64,000 nucleotides of DNA, taken from assembly GCA_963978545.1 (NCBI GenBank), contig OZ021725.1, positions 87,528,305 through 87,592,304 on the forward strand. The letters run 5' to 3'. Numbering within the stretch: position 1 is the first letter of the stretch; each line of letters begins with the position of its first letter. Positions 46,268-55,986 of the stretch are shown piece after piece. The notes below the pieces were generated by a model, which was not told where the DNA came from, did no database searches, and worked only from the letters and a program-made list of their open reading frames with translations. The stretch is from Linyphia triangularis. Lineage: Eukaryota > Arthropoda > Arachnida > Araneae > Linyphiidae. The position numbers and the translations under genes are program-made.

Positions 46268-46650
46268 TGCCCCAAAAACTTGATTGAATACATTGTTACC
46301 TTCAACGAGTCTATGTGGAAAATTTCAGCTAGATAGGATGGCGGACAGTGACAAACCCCAAATTTGATAGAATGCATTGTCATCGGCAACGAATCTATTT
46401 TTAGCTCTACTAAATAACGCAAGTGGGTTAATTAGTCCTCCAAAACAATAATAGTAGAGTGCGTATTAGTAGCCTTTTAGTGTCAGTCCCAAAAACTTGA
46501 TATAATGCATTGTCATTGCCAACGAATCTATCTGCCAAGTTCTAGCAGGATTGGATGACGGCAGGTTGGTTACTTAGCTTTCCAAAGATTTGTTTCCATC
46601 CACATAAAATTGAAATTAACAGAAAGGATTGAAAATCAATTGAAGCAGTT
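46268..46650 (+). repeat. Repeat family D, three clustered copies
   Basis: The core phrase recurs at about 46270 (CCCCAAAAACTTGATTGAAT), 46355 (CCCCAAATTTGATAGAATGC) and 46490 (CCCAAAAACTTGATATAATG). Each is followed by AACGA.TCTAT and by GCAAGTGGGTTAATTAG or a variant. The last copy is most complete and ends ATTAACAGAAAGGATTGAAA. Confidence 0.7.
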
Positions 46651-46889
46651 AGATGCATACACGAATTCCAACTAATAAAAAAAAATTAAATTTATTTTTC
46701 AAATTGTTGAAAAGAAACATAAATATTTAACTGGTTCATTGAATTTGTTTTAATTACAATTAAAAAAAATATTAAATTAACTCGATTAGGTTTTGCAACA
46801 ATATTTTTATTCTTATGTTTATTTCTATATTCAACAAATTATATTTCAAGATTACATTTTTCAAGGTTGAGATTAAAAAAAAAAAAAAA

Positions 46890-47425
46890 TATTTAAATGA
46901 TATTTGTGCAAATAATTCATCATCATATTTCAATGCTAAATGATTTTTTTAATGAATGCTAATATTGTTTTGTAATTCGTTTGTTTGCTGAAATTTTTTT
47001 GAGCTTGCTTTAAATGATATTTGGTGCAAATAGTTCTTCATAAGATTCTAACACTAAATGGATTTTTTAAATGAATGCTAATATTGTTTTGTAATTTGTT
47101 TGTTTCCTGAAATTTTTTTTAAACCCTTGTTTAAATGATATTTGTTTTCAATAATTTATCATCAAATTTCAATACTAAATGATATTTTTATATAAAGCTA
47201 GTGTAATTTTTTGTTTGCTGAATTTTTTTAAACTTGTTTAAATGATATTTGTTGTAAATAATTCATGATCAGATTTCAATGCTAAATGATTTTTTTAATG
47301 AATGCTATTATTGTTTGGTAATATTTGTTTGTCGAAATTTTTTTAACTTGTTTAAAAAAAAAAATGTTGCAAATAATTCATCATCGGATTTCAATGCTAA
47401 ATGAGTTTTTAATGAATTCTAGTAT
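46890..47425 (+). repeat. ~110-bp AT-rich satellite, about five units
   Basis: Units contain TTTAAATGATATTTG.TGCAA, ATAATTCATCATCA, TTTCAATGCTAAATGATTTT, TTAATGAATGCTA, TATTGTTTTGTAATT and TGTTTGCTGAAATTTTTTT. Starts fall near 46893, 47010, 47128, 47238 and 47350. Units diverge by small indels and are all direct. Confidence 0.85.
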
Positions 47426-48091
47426 TGTTTCATAAAGCTATTACTGAATTTAAAGTGCATCAATCCAGAAAAAATATTCTTTTGTATAATTTATAAATTT
47501 ATGTGCCTAATAGTTGAACTGAATTCCGAAACAATTGCAGTTTAAACAAAATATTACTAATATATTTCATACTTCAAAAATACAAAACCCTCCATGATCT
47601 CCATATAAACAGCTCTTAAACACAAATTTATTTAGGTTTGGACTAACATTTTGCACGTCCTCCTAGCCATGCTTTTTAATTACAGCTTCAAGTTTATCCT
47701 AACACTTTAGGGAGAGAGAGAGTATACCAAACCACAAACCAAATTCCACACGGTAGCATCTCACACAACCAGCGACCAAACAGAAAAATCTTCCGGGGGG
47801 GGAACCAGGGGGAATAGTAATGAGAGAGATAAAGAAGAGAGAATGAAAAAAAAAAAAAAGGTAAAAATCCGAAACCAACTGGATCAGCCACTCGAAAAAC
47901 AAAAGAACCACAACATCTGTTGCCAGTTACGCAACGATCAACTCGTGAGGGGGGGGGGGGGGGTGACGGCCATCGGAGGTAAAAAAATCCAGGTAAAAGC
48001 AGATGGCCGTCTCCGTTATTCCTAGACTACCGAAGCTGAGATGCTGAGTTAGGTCGTGCAGCCATCTTCGGTCATGATGGACGCACTCTGG
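47426..48091. other. Spacer with purine tracts and G15 run
   Basis: Bases 47700-47970 contain GAGAGAGAGAG, GGGGGGGG, an A13 run and a G15 run at 47949-47963, all on the plus strand. The SINE target site (TGGACGCACTCTGG) ends the segment. Short minus frames here are Phe/Leu-rich from the tracts. No gene is recognised. Confidence 0.5.
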
Positions 48092-48271
48092 TTGGTTGGT
48101 TGTATTCAGATTATCTGGCGCCGTCAGCAACACGAGGGCTATAATGCACCGTAACATTCGTCATTAGACAAGCCAACATACATTTACAAACACCCATGCC
48201 AACACGGGACTCGAACCCGCAACCTCGCGGTCTAGAAGCTAGCACGCTAACCACTATACCGTTTGGTCGGC
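48092..48271 (-). mobile_element. tRNA-derived SINE (family A), copy 6
   Basis: A complete 180-base reverse copy with a perfect 14-bp target duplication, TGGACGCACTCTGG at 48078-48091 and 48272-48285. Compared with copy 5, the only obvious changes are ATGCACCGTAACATTCG for ATGCGCCGAAACATTCG and a one-base loss in CATGCC(T)AACACGGG. Confidence 0.96.
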
Positions 48272-48493
48272 TGGACGCACTCTGGATTATTTAATTAAGT
48301 GAGTTTCTTGCAGGATCTTTCAGATGGGATTTCCTAATGTCGTTGAAATTATGTAACTGTGAAACATCATCATCATCATATTTGGCATGACAGCCCATGG
48401 GCGGGCCAAAGCCTTCCGTCGAAGTTTTCTTCAGGACAGCCTATTACTCAACCTGGTCTGCCAGTGCTTCCATGTGATGTTTTCCAGGTCGTT

Positions 48494-48960
48494 TTAACTG
48501 TGAAACACTGGGAGACCAAAAAAAAAAAGAAACAAGTGGTGTGGTGAATAGACAGGTAGAGAATTTTAAATACTCAAGTTTGCAATAACAATTTGTTGCA
48601 AATCTGAATGCAGCCGAATGAGTTTTTATCGCATAAAAAAGAGCCCTATGGTTCTTTAATTGGATAGTGTTGCTCAAACGATCTTTTTATAGAATGCAGT
48701 GGTTTTGTGAGGCACACAGGCGGGTTTTGAGTATTCCATGTCAACCAGTTTTATTTATTGACAAATCCGTCTAAATAAAAATGACCTCCGGTAAACCGTA
48801 TACTGCCGTCATCAAATTTACTTTCATCAATCGATTTTTCAAGCCGATGCATTTCAAATTCAGCACCTTTCTACCTAACACACCACTTGTGTCTTTTTTT
48901 CTGTCTGTTTCTCATTGTTTCACTGTTATAGTTAGGGATTTCATTCTGAAAAGCTCTGTA
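48494..48960. repeat. Fold-back repeat with 48494-48566 / 48855-48926 arms
   Basis: TTTTAACTGTGAAACACTGG, AAACAAGTGGTGTGGTGAAT and AGGTAGAGAATTT on the left are mirrored by AAATTCAGCACCTTTCTACC, CACACCACTTGTGTC and TGTTTCACTGTTATAG on the right. Arms of about 72 bases enclose roughly 290. The right half is the repeat shared with 40375-40615, suggesting a fold-back transposon family with a partial second copy there. Frames at 48444-48677 and 48781-48969 lie within it and are not genes. Confidence 0.7.
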
Positions 48961-49197
48961 AGTGCTTAAGTATAAGGTTAGGATATCTTTTAGACTTGAG
49001 TTTACTACTTTTTAGACTTCGTAAATATGAACTATTGTTGAAATGCCCTCTCTGTAGATAAAATATTTAGTACGTTTTTGGTGTAATATAATTCAATTAC
49101 GAAATTTTTATTGATTAATAATTCAATCTCTGGTACGATGCTAAGTTATCAGATAATTAATAAGCTATGATTTACTTCAAATTTCTCATTCTATTAA

Positions 49198-50086
49198 GGT
49201 ACTTGCCTACGTTCGGAGTACTTTTTTTAAAAAACTTTATGTACGAATATTTTAAGTGCCCTTTTTATATTTAGTACTACTATAGATTAATAATACAGTG
49301 AAAAAAATTCAAATTCATTATTATTATTTTTCAAAAATTGCAATTTTTCATGAAATTTTGATGAAATATTTCAAAAACTTAAAATAAGATAAATGAAAAA
49401 CTATTTAATTTTTTAGGAAATAAATTGCTTATAAATAAACTACATGCTTATATCTAGGGCATATACTACATTAAGAAAAATATATTCAATAAAACTTTTT
49501 TTATGGATAGTCGAAAAATAAGTTCATGATTTTTTAATAATTTCACTTTGTTTTTATTCAAACTGAAGGTGGTATTTCATAAAATAACCATCCAATCCCA
49601 ATTTCTATAGCAGATGCACTAGAAAAAAATCAACAAGAGAAGTAAAAATTTTTTTATAATGATTCACGAATAATTTTTTGAGTTATGACATTTCAAATTA
49701 GCAATATTAGTGTGAAAATCAATTCCGGGAAAAATGCATTTAAACTTTAAAACACAATTTCTATATAAACCATATTACTTACACACTTAAAATGCATCTT
49801 CTTTTTCAATTTTTTATTCTTTAAAAAGAAGAAAATATTAATATTTAGAAGGAAATCACTTTTTAATCGGCAACTTTGGGTTTTGATATGCTATTTCCGG
49901 TCATTTCCAGTTATAATTTACAGTTTTAGATCAGTTTCAAATTGTCATAACTTTTGTTCAAATCATCGCAGAGATAATAAGTAGACAGTTTATGAAACAT
50001 GAAGATTTGGGCTTAAATATTCACGAATAATATTTTTTTTTGGTCAAATTTAATCAAAATCAACCTTTTTAACATAGGCAAGTACC
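49198..50086. mobile_element. TTAA- or TA-flanked non-autonomous DNA transposon
   Basis: GGTACTTGCCTACGTT at the left end is the inverse (one mismatch) of AACATAGGCAAGTACC at the right end. TTAA lies directly outside both ends (49194-49197 and 50087-50090). If TTAA is the target, the element is piggyBac-like; if the ends are AGGTAC...GTACCT, the target is TA and it belongs with Tc1/mariner. The 889-base body is AT-rich and non-coding, so family cannot be decided from a transposase. Confidence 0.82.
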
Positions 50087-50302
50087 TTAATACATTTCGT
50101 CAGTGATTAATAATTGAACTTTCTTTAAAATCTTGGGATTCAGTGTTTTGTGTTACCTGTTTGATGTTAAGTGAAAGAGTTAGAGTATTTCAACTGTTAG
50201 GAAGTTGTTTGGATATTCTTGAGTTAAAATTGCAACTTAACTTGCTAGTAATATTTAACAATGCACAATTTTTAACTAACACCAGAGGAGGTGGAAAAAT
50301 TT

Positions 50303-50829
50303 CAAGGTGGCCACAAAATTCCAGGAAAAAAAGTTCCCTGATAATTTCCTGATTTTACGACAAACTTTTTTCAAACTTCCCCAACTTTTCCAGATGTGTA
50401 GACACCCGGATCAAATAGAACATGTATGCTAAAAAATGCCAATTTTTTAAAAATAACTTTGGCGGCAATAACAAATTTAAATTATTCCGTTACATTACAC
50501 TTCTAACGATTACCACCACAATTATCCGGTTAAATGGCGCCAAAATATAAATTAACTGAGAAACGTACCCCGTTCATCCGTATTTTGGCGAAGATGAATG
50601 TTATTGGTTGTTTTAAGATTATCTGGCGCCGTCAGCAACACGAGGGCTGCCTTACACGGGACTCGGAACCCGCAACCTCGCTGTCTAGAAGCAAGCACTC
50701 TAACCACTATACCACCTATGATCGGCGGAGATGAATGAGGAAAAGCACAAAGAAAATTTCCCTGAGTTTCGTGAAATTTTAAAAAATCCCCTGACATTTC
50801 CTTCATTTTTAGGTTCTATGGCCACTCTG
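50303..50829. mobile_element. hAT-like MITE, CAGGGTGGCCAC family, copy 2
   Basis: It starts CAAGGTGGCCACAAAATTCC (one change from CAGGG) and ends GGTTCTATGGCCACTCTG, and follows 4101-4535 throughout (AAAAAAAGTTCCCTGATAA, GATCAAATAGAACATGTATG, CTAAAAAATGCCAATTTTT, ATTATTCCGTTACATTA). The ends are less intact than those of copy 1. A SINE has inserted into it at 50601-50728. The AATTT / AATTA flanks leave the target duplication unresolved. Confidence 0.85.
50601..50728 (-). mobile_element. tRNA-derived SINE (family A), copy 7, internally deleted
   Basis: A reverse copy lacking about 55 internal bases between GAGGGCT and GCCTTACACGGG. Target duplication AGATGAATG lies at 50592-50600 and 50729-50737. 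The related MITE at 4101-4535 has the uninterrupted site (GATGAATG at 4387-4394), a paralogous empty site that confirms the insertion. An extra G in GGACTCGGAACCCG damages the B box, so this copy is unlikely to be transcribed. Confidence 0.94.
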
Positions 50830-51775
50830 AATTAATTCCACATTTTCCCTAAAACCTCAGAAAAAAACTTTCCTACCAGCCGTAAATAATGGGTTGTGAA
50901 TTAATAAGTGAATTATTGGTAATGGTGAAAAACAATCAGAGGGCAAAACTATGTATCTGACTCATACCTATGTTCAAGTAATCTATAGAACCAGAAAACG
51001 TAGACATCATGCCGTTTTGGAAACAACTCAAACTTAAGGTTAAATTATCAAATGGCTTTTTTTTTTTAAACAACACAAACTTAAGGATAAATTATGAAAT
51101 GCCTTGAGTGTTTCTCAATAATAGATCATTAGAATTCTGTGAAATTCTTATGAAATTAATTTAGAAATATAGTTTGCAATCATCTAAAGATAATAAGAGA
51201 TAGAATGGAAAATTACTTTAATTAATTTCAAGTGCATCGTTTTAAGGGGCAATTCTATTGTTGGTTTGATTTTCTTTGAAAGAATATTTGTTTTATTATA
51301 ATTAGGTGAAAAGTTATTTACCAATTGTCTGATAATAATAGAAATGCAATGAATTTCATGCCCTTGAAGGGGTTTATCAGTGACATAGAATGGAAATTTA
51401 ATTGCGGTTGTGTGGTAAAGAACCTGTATAATAGCTAAAAATATGTAATATTTTCTTGAAAATGAGTCTTGCATGTATAAATTATAATGAAATTAATCCA
51501 CTGAGGAATTTAAACAGTTTTGAAAGTTTCCCATTACAAGGTTAAAAAAGGAACACTTGTGGATGAATTTATGAATGTCCTTTCGAAACATTAAAATATG
51601 AATAATGTTAGAGCTAGTTGTGTGATTCAAATAAAATTTGGCATGCATTTAACTTGAATATCTCAAACAAAGTCAAGTGAGTCACTGGAAAGGTTTTTTT
51701 TCAAAAATAAAATATATAAAATAAAAATAAGCTAAATATTTATTTCATTTATTTTAAAATAATAGAATAGAATAG
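50830..51775. other. No recognised feature
   Basis: AT-rich DNA with a small duplication: CAAACTTAAGG.TAAATTAT followed by (A)ATGGC/ATGCC occurs twice near 51027 and 51078. The 96-codon minus frame at 51184-51474 has no recognised motif. Confidence 0.45.
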
Positions 51776-51778
51776 AAT

Positions 51779-51971
51779 TGAACAAACAAACAAACAAACA
51801 AACAAACAAACAAACAAACAAACAAACAAACAAACAAACAAACAAACAAACAAACAAACAAACAAACAAACAAACAAACAAACAAACAAACAAACAAACA
51901 AACAAACAAACAAACAAACAAACAAACAAACAAACAAACAAACAAACAAATAAATAAATAAATAAATAAAG
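51779..51971. repeat. (CAAA)n array passing into (TAAA)n
   Basis: About 43 perfect AAAC units run without interruption, then about five TAAA units, with an AATAGAATAG motif at the left end. Because the four-base period reads through all frames without stops on the minus strand, Phe-Val-Cys-Leu repeat frames of 60-120 codons appear; they are not genes. Confidence 0.96.
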
Positions 51972-53304
51972 TCTAATTTCTATTGATGGTTTACGAAATT
52001 GAAGTCTAGGACAAACGAGCACAACTTTCGAAACTATGCCTAGGATGATGTGTCCAAACATGGCGTCGAAATCATTTTGTAGGTCTAGCAGTTGCACCTA
52101 GACTATTTCCAGCCAATCATAGCAGATCAGTGATAAGTTGCCCTTTATTTTTTAAACGGGGGTCCAAGTAGGGAATTCACTCACATCATCAATAGGTTAT
52201 GGGGAACATGGAACGTGAGGTTTTTTTGTTTTTTTCCTTGCTTTCTTTGACCCCTCTTGCAAGACCTTTGTAACCGGAGTTGAACAGTAGCTATTTAGGA
52301 ACACTGGGTTTCTAGGCAGCAGTTGGTTTTTCTATTTTTGATTTATCCATAAATGTATTAGCATTTTTTTTTTTATATCTTCTTTTGCGTAACAGCTGGT
52401 TAAAGCTTGAAAAAAATTAGGCTAAAATTAAATGAAATCTCAAAGTTAGTGTTTAGAAATTACGAATATTGGATAGAGTTTTGCTAGCAGATTAAGAGAT
52501 GGATAAAAGATAGTATTATTTGTTCAAGCTATCTAAATTATATTAGAGCTCTCTGAATGATTTTAGTGATTAACATTAATTGGTAACCTTGCTGATATTA
52601 CGTAAAAGGTGTAGGTTATTTTTTGTATTGTACTCCCAAGGTCAAAAAGGAAACACTTATAATAAATTCGACGTCTGTCTGTCGGAAACAACGCGGAAAG
52701 TAAAGAATACATAACTCGCAGTATGTGTGATTATTTCGAATCCGGCGCACCCCCCCCCCTTTTTTTTTGTGTGGCAAATATGGTCTTATATTTATACCAA
52801 AGATATCCTCAGGAATATGGACTTTATGAAAACTAAACCTAGAATTAGCTATTTTACAAAATCTAATGTAGTCTCACCATACGCCCACAAAGGTTTTTTT
52901 TGTTTACGTTTTTTTTTTTTTAAATTAAGGGTTATTTTTCCGCACATGCAGACTTAGACACCTGTTTCAGGACTCCCTTTCATAAGACCTAACTGTTGTT
53001 TTCCATATTAAATCAATAGTTCTTTATTTTCATTAATGCTATAATCATTTCAACCTGCAGAAACAATAAATTACCATTAGAAATCGCTATGAGAAAAGGA
53101 AGTAAAATAGAGTATTAATAGTAAATATTCAAGAGCCTATATAATTTGAGGAAATTGCTGGATACTGAAAACATACAATTTCGTCTTTCTATTTGCCATA
53201 AGCTGGTTGTACACTGTAAACAATAGTACGTATATTTAATAAAAAACACATTTATGCCCAATGATGTGATCAGTAAAAACATTTAAGTTTTAGAGAGTCG
53301 ATAT
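51972..53304. other. No recognised feature
   Basis: Mixed AT-rich sequence with a C10 run at about 52750-52759 joined to a T run, and T runs near 52910. The 76-codon frame at 52727-52957 includes these. No gene or mobile element was recognised. Confidence 0.45.
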
Positions 53305-53978
53305 TGTTCCGTGGATGGATTCGAAAGACTTGAAGCCAAAGCAGATTGAAGCTTGAAGAAATTTATTCCGATATAACTCTTCGCAAATTCTTTTATAACT
53401 CCAGAACTTCCCGTTCTAATAGACTCAATACAGCTTTTTACACAACAATGGAGCACAAACAGCAGTTAAAAACTAGGTACACAACTGCTCAAAAATCGTC
53501 GCACAAGACAATGCAATACAGTTCACTACTCTGAACGCTCGCTGAGAGACAACTAACTCACTAACTCAACTCTCTATTGGCCTTATATAAGAAAGCTTCC
53601 TTCGCGAATCTTCAAGAGATAGAAATTTGGAGAATTTTCCAGATCGCAGTCGAAAAGTACTATACAGGTCCATGGGGACAGAAAATGTCGCCAAATGGTC
53701 ACCAACTTGGCTCTATCTCTCCAACTTGGCGATATTGCCATTAACCATAATGTTAACGGCCTTCTCCTTGTAAAACTCGTTTTCCAGCATTATTCCCTTT
53801 AAAACTCGTTTTCAAGCATTAAGAGACGCATTGCAGGAAAGCGAAGTGAAGACAAACTCTTGCCCTGCCTTATGCGAAATGTACATAAATTTTTCTTTTT
53901 ACATAATTAATACTACGAAATATTTACAAGTATACAGAAATTTGTAATTATATGATTTGTATTGCGATACAGGTAACA
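53305..53978 (-). mobile_element. Candidate solo LTR (minus strand)
   Basis: Read on the minus strand, a TGTTACC start (53978) and a GGAACA end (53305) enclose 674 bases ordered like an LTR. There is a long U3-like part, a TATA box CTTATATAAG near 53583-53590, then a GC-richer stretch with CTCAGCGAGCGTTCAGAG, and an AATAAA signal near 53362-53367 close to the end. No primer-binding site or coding region follows and the flanks do not match, so it is either a solo LTR with eroded target duplications or an unrelated host promoter with a short transcript. The 62-codon plus-strand frame inside is incidental. Confidence 0.45.
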
Positions 53979-54591
53979 AGGCGCGTAACCATAAACGCCC
54001 AGATGTAATGTTGGGAAAAAGAGTCCCCCATGAAATATTTTTCAATGCTTTATGAGTTTACAGCAAAGTTTGAGTAATTTACATCGGTTTCATCTGCCAT
54101 GCTTTAAGTAAAAATTTTTTTACATTTTAAAGTTGATCGATTAATTGATGGATCAGTTGATAGATATTAGGAATACATTAGATGGTAGGATGATTGATGA
54201 TTTTGTTTGAAAGAGTATTATTGATTGTTTGTTATTGAAACAAATGTTTGTAAACAATTTTTGTAAGTTCTTCGAGTGTTTTAGAAGCTGTTAATGCCGA
54301 ACAAGTAAGCCAGTGTTAATTATGATGGTGGAATAGATTACAAATATCGAAGTTGTTCAGTTGCACTCGTAATGAAGTTGAACTGACCGAATGTTTCTTC
54401 GAAATATTTGTTATGAGTCATTAAAAGTTATGCTTCTCTTTAAAGAGCTATTTCAATACGTTTACCAATTTCTGTCGATATCTTGATTGAGATTTGGAAA
54501 TGAGGGGTAAATATGAAGTTTTGAGCGCCATAACGGGCCATCCCTCGATGCGATTTTTGCTGTTTCTACTCCGTCTTTTCATGCATGGCAT
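53979..54591. other. Left flank of the large palindrome
   Basis: AT-rich sequence; bases 54520-54575 (GAGCGCCATAACG, GCTGTTTCTACTCCG) resemble the palindrome's inner segment (GAGCGCCAGAACG, GCTGTTTCTACCCC). A truncated extra copy of the same repeat therefore adjoins the left arm in direct orientation. Confidence 0.5.
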
Positions 54592-55469
54592 GACACCATT
54601 GGCATGCATGGCCAGATCTCTAACCCCACATCCATCGGGTAGGCTACAAATTAACAGGAGAAAATCAGTTTCAATGCATTTTTTCTGCATTCTTTGTATA
54701 GTTATATGCATTAAAAAGTAAATTCCACTTAAATCCTAAATTAAATTTTTTTTTTGCATGTTAAAGCAAACATTTTCATTTTTCAAAAGCTTAGAAAACA
54801 ATTCTGTCCATTTCAAAATATACCGATATATTTCCCAAAAAGTGCATTATTTAGAACTTTTATTAACTGATAATCAGAAACATGATATCACATGATTTGC
54901 CCTTTATTACCCCTCTACATCCTTTATGAGGCGTTGAGCGCCAGAACGAAACATTTCACAATTTCATTTTAGCTGTTTCTACCCCATTTTTTTAAAACCA
55001 TTTATCCCAGAAAGGACCGAATGGGGTTTACATTTGGTCCTTTCTGGTATAGATGGTTTTAAAAAAATGGGGTAGAAACAGCTAAAATGAAATTGTGAAA
55101 TGTTTCGTTCTGGCGCTCAACGCCTCATAAAGGATGTAGAGGGGTAATGGAGTGCAAATCATGTGATATCATGTTTCTGATAATCAGTTAATAAAGGTTC
55201 TAAATAATGCACTTTTTGGGAAATATATCGGTTTCTTTTGAAATGGACAGAATTGTTTTCTAAGTTTTGGAAAAATGAAAATGTTTGCTTTAACATGCAA
55301 AAAAAAAAAAAAAAAATTAATTTAGCATTTAAGTAGAATTTACTCTCTATTGCATATAACTATACAAAAAATGTAGAAAAAACGCATTGAAACTAATTTT
55401 CTCCTGTTAATTTGTAGCCAAACCGATGGATGCGTGGTTAGAGATCTGGCCATGCATGCCAATGGTGTC
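54592..55469. repeat. ~880-bp near-perfect palindrome
   Basis: The left arm 54592-55018 and right arm 55036-55469 are reverse complements around a 17-base spacer (55019-55035). At the outer edge GACACCATTGGCATGCATGG pairs with its inverse ending at 55469; at the centre CCAGAAAGGACC pairs with GGTCCTTTCTGG. By eye there are roughly 25-30 mismatches plus one A/T-run length difference in about 427 bases (around 94% identity), with the inner 110 bases almost identical. The right flank carries SINE family B 3' sequence. It is probably a fold-back transposon or an inverted duplication of a repeat. Its transcript would form a long double-stranded RNA. No protein is encoded. Confidence 0.95.
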
Positions 55470-55535
55470 CCACACGATTAGCCGTTATTGTGTTAAAAAT
55501 AGGTCGTTCAGCGTTCAAACCAACCAATATGTTAA
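55470..55535 (+). mobile_element. SINE family B 3' end adjoining the palindrome
   Basis: CACACGATTAGCCGTTATTG, TAAAAATAGGTCGTTCAGCG and AAACCAACCAATATG match 14255-14355 and the reverse of 17693-17790. It continues straight out of the right arm, so the palindrome arm may itself be an upstream part of this repeat family. Confidence 0.6.
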
Positions 55536-55949
55536 CTCGTTGTAAATTAGGTTATTATTTATAAGTGAAATATTTATAGTGGGATAAAAGCATATATAAC
55601 ATTTTTATCATTCCAATTTTTATTCGTTCAAAACATTTTTTTTTTTTAAATTTATTGTCTATATGTTGCTCTATAGTTATAATTAGCAACAGTAAATTTT
55701 AAAACGGTAATATCTTTGAAGTCTATTGTAGCAAAATATGTATAACCATTTAGAATACATTTATAAGAAGAAAAAAGTGCTTTTTTACAGAAGCAAATAT
55801 AAACTTATAATCAAATACCATGATAAATTACTTAAGCTACTCGATTCATATCTATAGTATATGAATAAACATTGCATATCCGTGAGAAAATAATGTTTCG
55901 GTGGTAGACACTCAATAATTATTCATTCGCTAAAAAGCACTAAATAAAT

Positions 55950-55986
<37 letters not shown>

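Noticed and set aside
51732..52097. 121-codon minus-strand frame with Phe-Val-Cys-Leu repeats
   Set aside because: It is the translation of the CAAA tetranucleotide array; every frame is open for the same reason and the flanks are not coding.
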